This document shows positions 50,738 through 60,037 of a stretch of 64,000 bases of DNA, in pieces (the first letter of the stretch is position 1; the number at the start of each line of letters is the position of its first letter). This DNA comes from Fidelibacterota bacterium (GTDB taxonomy: Bacteria > Pseudomonadota > Alphaproteobacteria > Rhodospirillales > Rhodospirillaceae). The stretch covers positions 62,001 through 126,000 of the forward strand of contig CANJPQ010000010.1 in assembly GCA_947476275.1 (NCBI GenBank). The letters are read 5' to 3'. Made by a program: the position numbers and the translations under genes. The notes beneath the pieces were generated by a model. It was not told the origin of the DNA. It was given only the letters and a program-made list of their open reading frames with translations, and searched no databases.

Positions 50738-52033
50738 ATGGTCAAGCAACTGATGGGGATTCTGATCCCCTTTCTTTTTGTCCACGCTGCGCAAAGCGCG
50801 CAGCCATCGGCAGCGCTGGGCATCTACACGGAGCAGCAGGCGGTCGCCGGGAAAGCGCTGTACGAGACGCACTGCGCCGGGTGTCACGGTGCTAACCTCA
50901 TGAACGGGCCGCGGACATCGTCATCGCTTGTCGGCAACGAATTTATCCAGAAGTGGGGCGCAAAGCCGCCGCAGGCTGGTAGCACCCAATGGACTGGCCT
51001 TAAGGCGGATGCCCTGTTGGTCAGCATGATCAAAACCATGCCGCCGGGCACCAAGAAGCCCGTGTCGGCGGCGGAGCAGCTGTCGATTCTGACCTACATG
51101 CTTCAGCGCAACGGCTTTCCCGCTGGCAGCGTCGCATTGACGGCAAATTCGCCGGAACTCCACGATCCCAAGATTGCCTTTCAGCCGAGCGTCGGAAACG
51201 TCGGGCGTGAACAGCGGCTGCTGGTGTGGGTCGATCGGCACGGGCGGGAACAGGTCGTTCCGGCGCCGCCGCGTCACTACTATTTGCCCCGGATATCGCC
51301 GGATGGAAAACGCATCGCGGTCGAAGTCCATCTCGACAAACCCGATGTCTGGATTGTGGACGTGCAAACCGGCAGCATGCGGCAGCTGACCCATGAAGGG
51401 ACAAATCGCTACCCCGCGTGGAGTCCGGATGGAACCCGCGTCCTCTATGGATCGGTTCGCGGCGCTTCCGAGACGTCCCAGGTGTATTGGCAGGCCGCCG
51501 ACGGTACCGGCACGGCGGAACAACTGACCGTCGGGCCATATGAACACGGTCCGCAGAGTTGGACCCCCGACGGCAAGACGCTCTCTTTCTATGAGATTCA
51601 TCCCACCACCTACCGGGATATCTGGATGCTCCCGATGGACGGGGACAGACAGCCCTGGCCCTTCTTGCGCACACCGTATCTGGAAGGCGGTGTTGAGTAT
51701 TCGAAGGACGGCAAGTGGATGGTCCACACGTCCAACGAAACCGGCCGCTATGAGGTCGTCCTGCGCGCCTATCCCGATTCATCGCAGAAGCGCCAGGTCA
51801 CGTCCGACGGCGGCGTCGAGGTGATCTGGCCAAAAGGTAGCAAGGAGATATTCTACAGAAGTCAGAACAAGTTTATGGCTGTAGACGTCACCACCGGAGT
51901 AACAATCGACGCGACACAGGTCGGCCCTCCGCGCGTTCTGTTTGAAGCAGACTACGCGCGCAGCCCGGGATCCCGCGCAAGCTGGGACTCAATCGACGGT
52001 CGGCGTTTCCTGCTACTTAAGAAAGCGCAGTGA
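50738..52033 (+). CDS. cytochrome c domain fused to a TolB-like beta-propeller
   Basis: 431 residues with a signal peptide (MVKQLMGILIPFLFVHAAQS). Residues about 30-130 are a class I c-type cytochrome: heme motif C46-AG-C49-H50, and a Met-containing ISLTYM-like helix (QLSILTYMLQRNGFP) near 115. From about 150 there are WD40/TolB-type PD40 blades: PRISPDGKRIAVE, YPAWSPDGTRVLYGS, QSWTPDGKTLSFYE, VEYSKDGKWMVHTS. The frame is open upstream but this start has the signal peptide. It is periplasmic, an electron carrier joined to a ligand- or protein-binding propeller. Likely partners are the cupin and flavoprotein upstream. Confidence 0.85.
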   Translation: MVKQLMGILIPFLFVHAAQSAQPSAALGIYTEQQAVAGKALYETHCAGCHGANLMNGPRTSSSLVGNEFIQKWGAKPPQAGSTQWTGLKADALLVSMIKTMPPGTKKPVSAAEQLSILTYMLQRNGFPAGSVALTANSPELHDPKIAFQPSVGNVGREQRLLVWVDRHGREQVVPAPPRHYYLPRISPDGKRIAVEVHLDKPDVWIVDVQTGSMRQLTHEGTNRYPAWSPDGTRVLYGSVRGASETSQVYWQAADGTGTAEQLTVGPYEHGPQSWTPDGKTLSFYEIHPTTYRDIWMLPMDGDRQPWPFLRTPYLEGGVEYSKDGKWMVHTSNETGRYEVVLRAYPDSSQKRQVTSDGGVEVIWPKGSKEIFYRSQNKFMAVDVTTGVTIDATQVGPPRVLFEADYARSPGSRASWDSIDGRRFLLLKKAQ

Positions 52034-52546
52034 GGCGAGGCCGGCGAAAGACCCGCGATACCTATGGCACCTCAACGTCTCCACCCATGAAGACTTTGTC
52101 TAGAGTCGAGCGCCTATACCTATGTCGCGAACAGAACTCGCGAAGACTCCCGCTGACATACGGCCCCTACGGAGCGGTGTTCACTTAGCTTGTGGTCCAA
52201 GCTATTAAGTTTGGCGTGCCGCATGCGACGACAGTAAGAGTCGCTGAAACTTAACAGTGCGTTTGCCAGCGCTGACCCTGCGCAGACTCGGGCCAAAGCC
52301 CATCTGATCACGGGGATGTGAATGCGACGAAAACTGGCGGGTGCCCTTTATTGGGTTCGGACGTGATTTCGCTATAGGCAAGGCCTTGAACTGGCGCCGG
52401 CAGACCAAAGAGCCGTTATGCCGAGCTAACCCAAATTCCCCGATACCTACCCCTAAGAGCAGGTGTTCCAGTCGACCTGGCGCTCTAACTTCCTCTTGGC
52501 CAGCGACAATAACGTCTCTGCTTCACGTGAAGGCAAAGGGTAAGAA
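52034..52546. other. 513-bp intergenic region without a recognisable gene
   Basis: Less GC-rich than the preceding 50 kb and without a long convincing ORF on either strand. Short frames exist but have no family features. It probably contains the chemoreceptor promoter and marks the left edge of the compositionally different segment that runs to the end of the window. Confidence 0.5.
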
Positions 52547-54052
52547 ATGCTTGATATCCCGTTTTTTTCCAATGAAGCCGATGCGACGCTCGACGCGCTG
52601 AACAAGTCCCAAGCGTCTATCGAATTTAGCCCAGATGGCAAGATTATCACCGCCAACGATATCTTCCTCCGCGTCATGGGCTATCAGCTCGAAGAAATTG
52701 TAGGCAAACACCACCGCATGTTTGCCGAACCGGGCTATGCCGACACGAGCGAGTACAGAACGTTTTGGGACGACCTGGCGCGCGGCAAATTCAAAGCGGC
52801 AGAGTTCAAGCGCATTGGAAAGGGCGGCAAAGAAGTCTGGCTTGAGGCTTCCTACAACCCTGTCTTGGCACGCAATGGAAAGACCGTAAAAGTTATCAAA
52901 TTCGCGACAGACGTTACGAAGAGGAAGATCGAGTTCACCGATCTATCGGGACAAGTCGATGCAATTCTGCGTTCACAGGCCGTCATCCAATTCAAGTTGG
53001 ATGGAACGATCCTGACGGCGAACGAGAATTTTCTTAATACGATGGGTTATCGTTTGGACGAAATCCAAGGCAAACATCACAGCATGTTCGCCGAGCCCGC
53101 ATATCGCGATTCTCGGGAATACAAGGAGTTTTGGGCGGCGCTCGGCCGCGGAGAATTTCAGACCGCGCAATACAAGCGCATCGCCAAAGGTGGCCGGGAG
53201 ATCTGGCTGGAAGCATCCTACAATCCGGTCTTCGACCTCAATGGAAAGCCTTGGAAGGTTGTGAAGTTTGCAACCGATCTATCAAAGCGGAAAGCAGAGA
53301 ACGCCCGGCTTGCCGATCAGTTTGAGAAGGACGTGAAAAGCCTGGTTGACGCCGTATCGGCAGCCGCGACCGAGTTGCAGTCCACTGCTGAGTCCCTCTC
53401 TTCTGGAGCCGATATCGCAAATCAAAAGTCGGCGACTGGCGCGGCTGCCACGGAGCAGCTAACGGCCTCCATAAGTGAGATATCTCGTCAGCTCAGCGCC
53501 GCGGTCAGTTCTGTTAACGATGCGGTTGGTGAGGTTGAAAGATCAAGCCAACTCGTTTCGTCGCTGGTGAGGTCGTCTGAGGAAATCGGCAATGTCTCGA
53601 AGACGATTGCCGACATTGCGGACCAAACTAATCTTCTTGCCCTCAATGCCACGATCGAAGCTGCTCGCGCCGGAGAAGCTGGCAGGGGCTTCGCGGTGGT
53701 TGCCTCTGAAGTGAAAGCCCTTGCAAATCAGACATCGAAGGCAACTGATCAAATTGGGGCCCAGATCGACGCCGTTCAGAAAGCAAGCACCACCACCGCA
53801 GAGTCGATCCAGCAAATTGCGCAAACGATCTCAAAGGTGAATGAGATTAGCACCGCGATTTCAGGTGCCGTCGAAGAGCAATCGGCCGCTACAAGCGAAG
53901 TTTCAGTGAACATCAATGGCGTAAGGACAGCAGCCGAGCAAAGTGGCCACTCGGCGAATGAGGTCCTGACCGCCGCAGGCGAATTGGCGAAACAAGCGGT
54001 CTATCTGCAGGATCAAGTATCGAAGTTTATCCAGAAGGTTCGGTCTATGTAG
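52547..54052 (+). CDS. soluble methyl-accepting chemotaxis protein with two PAS domains
   Basis: 501 residues, no membrane helix. PAS 1 (about 15-125: [32 protein letters not shown]) and PAS 2 (about 140-248: [22 protein letters not shown]) are near duplicates of each other, each with an R-K-C-terminal beta ending in WLEASYNPV. The C-terminal 230 residues are an MCP signalling domain with the hairpin tip [46 protein letters not shown] receptors of this kind sense internal redox or energy state, often with FAD or heme in the PAS. No che or flagellar gene lies nearby. No pentapeptide CheR tether at the end. Confidence 0.93.
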   Translation: MLDIPFFSNEADATLDALNKSQASIEFSPDGKIITANDIFLRVMGYQLEEIVGKHHRMFAEPGYADTSEYRTFWDDLARGKFKAAEFKRIGKGGKEVWLEASYNPVLARNGKTVKVIKFATDVTKRKIEFTDLSGQVDAILRSQAVIQFKLDGTILTANENFLNTMGYRLDEIQGKHHSMFAEPAYRDSREYKEFWAALGRGEFQTAQYKRIAKGGREIWLEASYNPVFDLNGKPWKVVKFATDLSKRKAENARLADQFEKDVKSLVDAVSAAATELQSTAESLSSGADIANQKSATGAAATEQLTASISEISRQLSAAVSSVNDAVGEVERSSQLVSSLVRSSEEIGNVSKTIADIADQTNLLALNATIEAARAGEAGRGFAVVASEVKALANQTSKATDQIGAQIDAVQKASTTTAESIQQIAQTISKVNEISTAISGAVEEQSAATSEVSVNINGVRTAAEQSGHSANEVLTAAGELAKQAVYLQDQVSKFIQKVRSM

Positions 54053-54351
54053 CTGCAGGCCGGGTTCGCGCCACCTTTACCAATCGGCCTGCCCACCCGA
54101 GGGCAGGCCGTAGGTATTCACAACGAGCTTTCCGCTGCCCTCCATATGCTGATGCGGCTGGAAGAAGCCATTGTGCAGTATCGTCAGCTTGGCGCTATAC
54201 GTGCAGGCATCCACAACGACACATACTCGCCTATCGAGAATTGGGCGACCTGGGCAGCGGTGTAACGCCTGCAGTTGCGGCGTGCCGCTTGATCGTGAAG
54301 CAAACCTCAAATGGTCAGACTGGCGATTGATCTGGTCAGCCGGAGGATGTG
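54053..54351. other. 299-bp gap between chemoreceptor and receiver gene
   Basis: Contains the hairpin at 54085-54110. The chemoreceptor reading frame continues open after its TAG (54050-54052) for about 70 codons to TAA near 54263, with an ATG at 54146 and a helical appearance (MLMRLEEAIVQYRQLGAIRAG), but no ribosome site. An antisense frame of 77 codons (54077-54310) is also open. I cannot show that either is a gene. Confidence 0.4.
54085..54110. terminator. strong hairpin 33 bp after the chemoreceptor stop
   Basis: CGGCCTGCCC (54085-54094), loop ACCCGA, GGGCAGGCCG (54101-54110): a perfect 10-bp stem. It lacks a T tract on either side, so it may stabilise the 3' end or act with Rho rather than as a classical terminator. 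Confidence 0.5.
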
Positions 54352-54783
54352 ATGACGAGAGTCGCCATAGCGATGGACCATCCGATCGTCCGTGACCTTG
54401 TTGCGGATACGGTCAGAACGCTTAGCTGTCCTGGCCCAGTAGATGTCGACGTCGCAGAAAGCTACGCCGAGCTACGGTCACTTCGGCACACACGCGCCGG
54501 AGTCGATCTGGTGATCGTCGACCCTGACATACCAGGCGCCGACGGCGTTCGTGGCATTGCGGCGACAGTTAAAGTCTTCGCCGGCATCCGGGTTTTCATC
54601 CTCTCGGGCGTCAACGATCCCGCCCTGGCGCGCGACTGTATCGCCGCCGGGGTTGCAGGTTTCGTAACGAAGCGGGTATCGAAAGTCTCGCTGCGGAATG
54701 CGCTGCAGGTCGTAATCGACGGGGAAAAGTATGTGGACTCTATTGTTCTGCCGGCGCCCGAAGTGCACAGCAGGGGCAGCTGA
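54352..54783 (+). CDS. stand-alone response-regulator receiver domain
   Basis: 143 residues from ATG 54352 (GGAGG five bases upstream). Receiver fold: VAIAMDHPIVRDLVAD with one of the two N-terminal acids replaced (M8 D9), phospho-acceptor D57 in LVIVDPDIPGADG, S85 in FILSGVND and K107 in GFVTKRVS. There is no output domain; the end of the sequence is a short helix and a polar tail, like the N-terminal half of LuxR-type regulators cut off before the HTH. A phosphorelay shuttle, or a truncated regulator. Lies between the chemoreceptor and the glycosyltransferase. Confidence 0.85.
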   Translation: MTRVAIAMDHPIVRDLVADTVRTLSCPGPVDVDVAESYAELRSLRHTRAGVDLVIVDPDIPGADGVRGIAATVKVFAGIRVFILSGVNDPALARDCIAAGVAGFVTKRVSKVSLRNALQVVIDGEKYVDSIVLPAPEVHSRGS

Positions 54784-54960
54784 GACCTCTTGCCCTACGG
54801 AATAGCTGGAACATCGCGGCGAGAATATTCGCCACTCGAAGAAAGTATTAAATCTGGTCGCTTGCTCCGCCACAAGCGCGCCAGTTATCTTCGATCAGAC
54901 GAGGGAAGCGCCCCGCCACATTGCGCCCGCCCATCTCCCAATTGAGCCGACGACGGATAC

Positions 54961-56547
54961 ATGAGTAAATTCGACGAGGTTCTCGGCGCAGCGCTCGCAT
55001 CATACCGCCAAAAGCGCTTTGCGGAGGCGTTACAGCATTTTGAGGTATTGAACGAACTCCAGCCAGAGCAGGCGGGAATTTTGTCCGCGCTTGCGGACGT
55101 CAATCTGCGTGTCGGTAATTTCGAACGCGCACAGAGCGCAGCGCAAAGAGCAGGCATACTGTTCGGCGAGCAGCAGCCCCTCCCGTATTGTACTGCGCTG
55201 GGGATCGAACTCAGGGCGATGGGCGGGTCACACGGTGCCGCGGAAGCGAAGGCGCGGTACGGGCAGATTCGCGGCTCGCTACAACGCGTCTACGGTGGTC
55301 CGATCGTCGAATCACAACGCGTGCCCGTGTTGGCCGCCATCGCCGGATGCAACGTTGTCGGCGAGGATCATGATTTCGCAACCCAGATATTGCGCGAATT
55401 GAGTCCGGGGGCTAAGGGCATCGACCTTCCCGCCAAAGTCATGCCGTATATGACGGTTGAAGCTTGGTGTGCACAACGCGGAGCCCCGCGGCAGCAATTT
55501 GCGCCGCCGCGTCATATCCGGGTGGACGGTCCTGTGCATCACTGGGACTACGCAGTCAAAGGGACTTATGTTTGCGCCATTCCCAATGGCGAAGCCATGT
55601 GCGGCATTGATCGCGTTGTAACTCCGGACGGGATTGTCCTGGCCGACAGCGGCCATACGGAACTCGGGGAGATGGGAAAGCAGTACTTTCCTTGCATCAT
55701 GGATCGCGACCAAAAGAAGGTCATCTATCTTTGGCCTGAGAGTATGGAAACGATCGACGAGGACGTCCTGTTTCTCGCCGGCACAGAAAACATGATGATC
55801 GGACACTGGATCATCGACGTTGTTCCGCGTCTGCGCTTCTTGGAACACCCGGCATTCAATCACTACCGCATCGCCATCCCCGCGCAGCTGGGGAAGAAGC
55901 ACCTTGAGGCTTTGGCCATGTGCGGCGTCGATATGGACAAGCTCATTCGCTGCGAGGACGGGGTACGTCTGAGATTCCGAAGCATGCTTGTCGTCGAAGA
56001 TCCGCCGCACCAATCGCCGACGCCGGGTCGCGACGCGTTTCTCCTTCCGCATCTGCGCCCGCCCTTCGATCCCGGCGCCAAATCTTTGAGGATATTTGTC
56101 GAACGTACAATGCCGTCCCGCCGTATCGCGAATGACGCCGCCGTGAACGTCGTTTTCGAGAAGTTCGGATTTGAGCGCATCGATCTGGCGAAGACATCGC
56201 TCGCGGAGCAGCGGACGAGATTGGGCGCAGCCGAGATTGCGATTTGTGTTTACGGTTCTGATTCTCTTGCCCGGTTGTTTCTGCAGACCGGGGCGGATCT
56301 CATCGAGTTGACCTATAACGGTCTGGATTCAGGAGCCGGCGGCGCTTGCGCCATGACGGGCATCAATTATCACGGCCTGAATTGCCAAACCGTCGATGCC
56401 GGGGAACGCATCCTGCGGAAAGATTGCGATTTCGAGGTCGATATCGAAGTGCTGACCAGGCTCCTGGAGGAATGTGTGCAGAGGCAGCGAAGCTCGCCTT
56501 ACAGTGTCGAGCCGGTCAGCGTTCGGATCGAGGCGATGGCGGACTAA
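54961..56547 (+). CDS. TPR plus GT61 (DUF563) glycosyltransferase
   Basis: 528 residues. The first 100 or so are two to three TPR-like helical pairs (ALASYRQKRFAEALQHFEVLNELQPEQAGILSALADVNLRVG). From about 180 the GT61/DUF563 pattern appears: a D-x-x-H-W segment (VHHWDYAVKG), LFLAGTENMMIGHWIIDVVPRLRFLE with the conserved G-H-W-x-x-D-x-x-P-R, then LRIFVERTMPSRRIANDAAV and a final IAICVYGSDSLARLFLQTGADLIEL. Family members transfer xylose, arabinose or GlcNAc to glycans or proteins. It belongs with the convergent GT41-FkbM gene as part of a glycan-modification group. Confidence 0.85.
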   Translation: MSKFDEVLGAALASYRQKRFAEALQHFEVLNELQPEQAGILSALADVNLRVGNFERAQSAAQRAGILFGEQQPLPYCTALGIELRAMGGSHGAAEAKARYGQIRGSLQRVYGGPIVESQRVPVLAAIAGCNVVGEDHDFATQILRELSPGAKGIDLPAKVMPYMTVEAWCAQRGAPRQQFAPPRHIRVDGPVHHWDYAVKGTYVCAIPNGEAMCGIDRVVTPDGIVLADSGHTELGEMGKQYFPCIMDRDQKKVIYLWPESMETIDEDVLFLAGTENMMIGHWIIDVVPRLRFLEHPAFNHYRIAIPAQLGKKHLEALAMCGVDMDKLIRCEDGVRLRFRSMLVVEDPPHQSPTPGRDAFLLPHLRPPFDPGAKSLRIFVERTMPSRRIANDAAVNVVFEKFGFERIDLAKTSLAEQRTRLGAAEIAICVYGSDSLARLFLQTGADLIELTYNGLDSGAGGACAMTGINYHGLNCQTVDAGERILRKDCDFEVDIEVLTRLLEECVQRQRSSPYSVEPVSVRIEAMAD

Positions 56548-56681
56548 CGGTTCGCAGACGCGACGGCAACTAAGTGCGCCGCGGCACGTCAAACCGCATT
56601 GATCGCGTCATTGCCGCTGCCGGTCGCAACCGGACAAGGCACTCCAGAACTCCAGCCTGGATCAGCTTTGCAACGATCTAC

Positions 56682-59462
56682 TCAGGCGAGAAGATTCGCC
56701 CCTTCGTCTTCTGCCGCTTCTACCCCCGAAAGACCTCTCGAATCACCCGGGGCAGACACGACAGTCAGGTCAATGGCATCGCGCCTCATGCCATCGGAAA
56801 ACAAATTGCGACCGCACAACTGCGAAAGCCAGTGCGCAACGCTGGGGAGAAAAGTCGAATCTGATTCCGGAAAGAACAGGACGTTTCCGAACATACGCGT
56901 GCTGGCGCTCGCCTCCGGCAACGCATCGACGGTAATGGTGGACAACTCCGTCCGCCAATCGTGTTCCGTGAAGGATCCCGTAGCCCGAAGGCAAAAGATG
57001 CATGCGCGATATCCATTGGCGCGCATTCGCAGGACAGTTTTTTCAATGTTCTGACGCCCTTGACCACCAAAGTGCTCGCCGAACTCGGCCATGATCAGCC
57101 GCGGGGCGATGGCGCTGAGGTTCAGACTCTCAACTATCGCGAGGTCATAGCCTTCCGCATCGATCTTGATGAAACGCACATCTTGAAGTTTATGACGCTC
57201 GATGTAGGTCGGCAAATTGATCGTCTCGACCTGAATTACATCCGCATCGTTGTCGAACGGTGACGCGGAGAATCCCGAAAGCCCCTTCGACTGGGCGATG
57301 TGGAAAGGCGCGCTGGCGCCAGTGTCTTGCGTAACTGCGGCGGCCTCTAGATGTGCCATCCCAGGAAATGCCGCGATCAGCTTTTCAAGAGCGACGTGAG
57401 CCCGGCTGTCCGGCTCGAACATGACCGCGCGCCAACCGATTTGAAGAAATGGCGCGCTCATGTAGCCCGTGCAGGCGCCGACGTCGATCATGAGGCCAGG
57501 TCCGTGACCCCGGAGGTACGGAACGACTATCGCACTTAGCATGTCGAGGTCACCCCATCCTCCGAGGCGATCGGCCGCGTATTTGCTCAGCGCGAGAATA
57601 CTTGCCGTCAGATCATCCGGCGCCAGTTGGCCGATTCTTTCTGCCAAAACAGACCAGTCGCGGCGCAGCGCGTCGATACCGGCGAGGATTTTCGCAGAAA
57701 AAGCGGCCGTGTCTGTGGTCGGAATTTTCGAAGCGCCTAACGCGTCAATCTCAGCTTTGTACTTGGCCCGAAGCTCGGGGTTCGTCCCCAGCTTCACAGC
57801 GCGCCCGATGTAGTCTTCATCGTTGCAGCAAATCCAGGAGCGGAGGCCGGCTTCCTCTAGGATCGCAGCACTATGATGCCCACGTGAGGTTGACTCCGAA
57901 CGCGCTACCAAGGGAATTCTCGCCCGCAGCGCGTCGGAGACAGAGGCTGCGGCGGAAAGTGGAAAGGAATCTAAAACGACGTCCGCCATGCGTATGGTGG
58001 CTTGCAGATCCGTGTTCGTACGTGCCGGGCCTGCGAGGACGATGCGTTTGTCTTCAACGCCGATCTCTTCGCAAATTTGTCGCAACAGGGCGGCGAGCGG
58101 CAGCGGGGGCTGAGCGCCGCCCGAGCGCTTACGGAAAGGCATTAACATGAGAACGCTGCCGGGCACCTGCTGTAGAATTCTTATCCACGACTTTAAGAGG
58201 CGAGGGTGCAGCTGGTCGTATGCCGCCATGGAGAAGTACATGACTGCCTCATCGGGGATCCCAATCTCGGCCCTACTCGCGGTGCAATGCGGTCCTGGTC
58301 CGGGCGCCAGCAAGTTAAGATAGCTTGCAGACCCCGGTAGAATCAGCAGGCGTTCCGAGTACTGCTCTGCGGCGGCCGTTGGTTCGTTGTATTGCCCGGT
58401 CAACATGAAGTCGATATTCCTGAAGCCGGTCGTGACCGGGGATGCCGGTGTGGTGATCTGAATTCTTGCGATCCGATGTGCAGCGATCACGGCGGCTTTA
58501 TGAAAGACCGAGGTGACGTTGTCGCAAATGACCGCGATATCGAGGTCATGAGATCTGATCTGCGAGACCGACTTCACCAAATCCTCTGGCAGCTCGATCA
58601 TGGCGCCGCAATACGTGGCGTAGGCGCTTCCGAGGGTGCCGGACGGCTGGGACACGCTGAAGAGAATGGAATCAAACCGCCCGTGATCAAGGTTCTTAAG
58701 TTGTGCGGCGAGGTAGGCTCCTTCGTCATCGTCCTTCGGGCCGAGGACTACAAACCCGATCCGTATCCGCTTTCTCAATGGCTGTAAGGGAAGGCATTGA
58801 TCAAGGCCAAATCCAGAACGAGCCAGGAAGTTCTCGAATGCGCGAGCGCGTGCGCTCATCAACGTGCGCAGATTTGTCTCAGCAAGATGGCACCGTGAAA
58901 ATGCTCCGCTAGAAATAAGGGGATCGATTAAGTCGGCGGATATGATCCGCACGCGGCGCATTTCGCTCAGCAGAAGATGGCAGACCGAATCAAGAAATTT
59001 GGCAAGGTCCTGCGCCCCGCCTTCGTGGGTCATGATTGCGGGCGTCTCGAAAGCAAACGCCAACCAACGAGCACGAAGAGAGGCAGGTAGCGAAAAGGCC
59101 GCGACAGCCTGCCCGACCTCGCAGGCGTGCCAGCCGAGAAGAAGCGCGGCGAAAAAGACTCCGTGCCGAAGCGAGCCGACATCATCTAGTAGGGAGTCCA
59201 GCAGAATCTGGAAGGCTGCGTTCTCGTTCGGCGACCGTGAGTAGCAACGCAGATTTACCGCGCGTTGGGTCGCAAAAATTGCGCTCAGCTCGACGGCCCA
59301 TTCATTGCTTTGGATGTCTTCCGCGGAGGCGAGCTGCTCGGCGATCTGAAGCCGGATATCCTTTAAAGCCGCATGGTTTGACATCGTCGCGGTCTGATCG
59401 AACCGCTTCGCGGCACTCTCGAATGCGACTGCCAGTTCGCTCAATCGGGCGACAGGAGACAT
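56682..59462 (-). CDS. GT41-like glycosyltransferase fused to an FkbM methyltransferase
   Basis: 926 residues. About 1-225 are helical without clear TPR. About 230-590 follow OGT/GT41: GFVVLGPKDDDEGAYLAAQL, the central IRSHDLDIAVICDN, LTGQYNEPTAAAEQYSERLLILPGS, YFSMAAYDQLHPRLLKSW (where the usual UDP-binding Lys is Gln), and VVLDSFPLSAAASVSDALRARIPLV. About 640-850 are an FkbM methyltransferase: GLMIDVGACTGYMSAPFL, VMFEPDSRAH, and DVRFIKIDAEGYDLAIVESL. One polypeptide could therefore add a sugar and then methylate it, or the first half could be a scaffold. Convergent with the GT61 gene. Confidence 0.88.
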   Translation of the reverse strand: MSPVARLSELAVAFESAAKRFDQTATMSNHAALKDIRLQIAEQLASAEDIQSNEWAVELSAIFATQRAVNLRCYSRSPNENAAFQILLDSLLDDVGSLRHGVFFAALLLGWHACEVGQAVAAFSLPASLRARWLAFAFETPAIMTHEGGAQDLAKFLDSVCHLLLSEMRRVRIISADLIDPLISSGAFSRCHLAETNLRTLMSARARAFENFLARSGFGLDQCLPLQPLRKRIRIGFVVLGPKDDDEGAYLAAQLKNLDHGRFDSILFSVSQPSGTLGSAYATYCGAMIELPEDLVKSVSQIRSHDLDIAVICDNVTSVFHKAAVIAAHRIARIQITTPASPVTTGFRNIDFMLTGQYNEPTAAAEQYSERLLILPGSASYLNLLAPGPGPHCTASRAEIGIPDEAVMYFSMAAYDQLHPRLLKSWIRILQQVPGSVLMLMPFRKRSGGAQPPLPLAALLRQICEEIGVEDKRIVLAGPARTNTDLQATIRMADVVLDSFPLSAAASVSDALRARIPLVARSESTSRGHHSAAILEEAGLRSWICCNDEDYIGRAVKLGTNPELRAKYKAEIDALGASKIPTTDTAAFSAKILAGIDALRRDWSVLAERIGQLAPDDLTASILALSKYAADRLGGWGDLDMLSAIVVPYLRGHGPGLMIDVGACTGYMSAPFLQIGWRAVMFEPDSRAHVALEKLIAAFPGMAHLEAAAVTQDTGASAPFHIAQSKGLSGFSASPFDNDADVIQVETINLPTYIERHKLQDVRFIKIDAEGYDLAIVESLNLSAIAPRLIMAEFGEHFGGQGRQNIEKTVLRMRANGYRACIFCLRATGSFTEHDWRTELSTITVDALPEASASTRMFGNVLFFPESDSTFLPSVAHWLSQLCGRNLFSDGMRRDAIDLTVVSAPGDSRGLSGVEAAEDEGANLLA

Positions 59463-59651
59463 GATGCTCGATGTTCAATTGGAAAGGGTCGAAAGGACAC
59501 TTGCCCCGATCTCAGAAATCAGTCGCATCACCAATGGAAGTGATTGCTGCCAAATTCTCGGCACGCCAAGTTTATATGTGCCGCACCATGGGTCTTGGCA
59601 GGCGTTCTCGACTCTTAAGTTTTCGAGGATGGAATGTCAAACCCTGTACCC

Positions 59652-60022
59652 GCGGCGGGCACCGCGCTCGTTCGATAGCCCGCTTGCGATCCGCAGCAGC
59701 TGAGCGGGAAGCCGCGGCATGTTGCGCCGATGGATGAAGGGCAGCTGTTCTTTCCAGCCGCGTTGGCTGGAAAGGATGGAGCGGCGATTATGTTCACCAC
59801 GGCGAACGGTGGGACCCGAGCGCACTCACACCAGTAACGTCCGCTAGCCGCTGTGTGCGAGGTTGGCAAGATCAAGCTAGCCACGCTGTTCCACGAATTG
59901 CGCCATACCCACGGCGGCGCCCTTCCCATCAAGGGCGTGCCGATGGGTGTGATTGCTGCGCCGCTTGGCCATCCCGACAGACACATGACGGAGCGCCATG
60001 ATGCGCTCCTCGCTACCAACGA
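59652..60022 (+). pseudogene. decayed tyrosine recombinase (phage-type integrase) C-terminal fragment
   Basis: In one frame, GKPRHVAPMDEGQLFF, then MFTTANGGTRAHSHQ, an in-frame TAA (59835-59837), RPLAAVCEVGKIKLATLFHELRHT and ALPIKGVPMGVIAAPLGHPDRHMTERHDALLATN follow the catalytic domain of tyrosine recombinases. The R of HELRHT and the H of LGHPD are kept. The nucleophilic Tyr of E-x-H-Y is D, and the upstream part carries another stop (59676-59678). Only the second half of the protein is recognisable. Non-functional. It marks past integration of a mobile element. Confidence 0.8.
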
Positions 60023-60037
60023 CCGTCACCGTCACGA

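Noticed and set aside
54077-54310. 77-codon minus-strand ORF after the chemoreceptor
   Set aside because: Readable but without ribosome site, homology or family pattern, and it overlaps the hairpin and an open frame on the other strand. Left as unproven.
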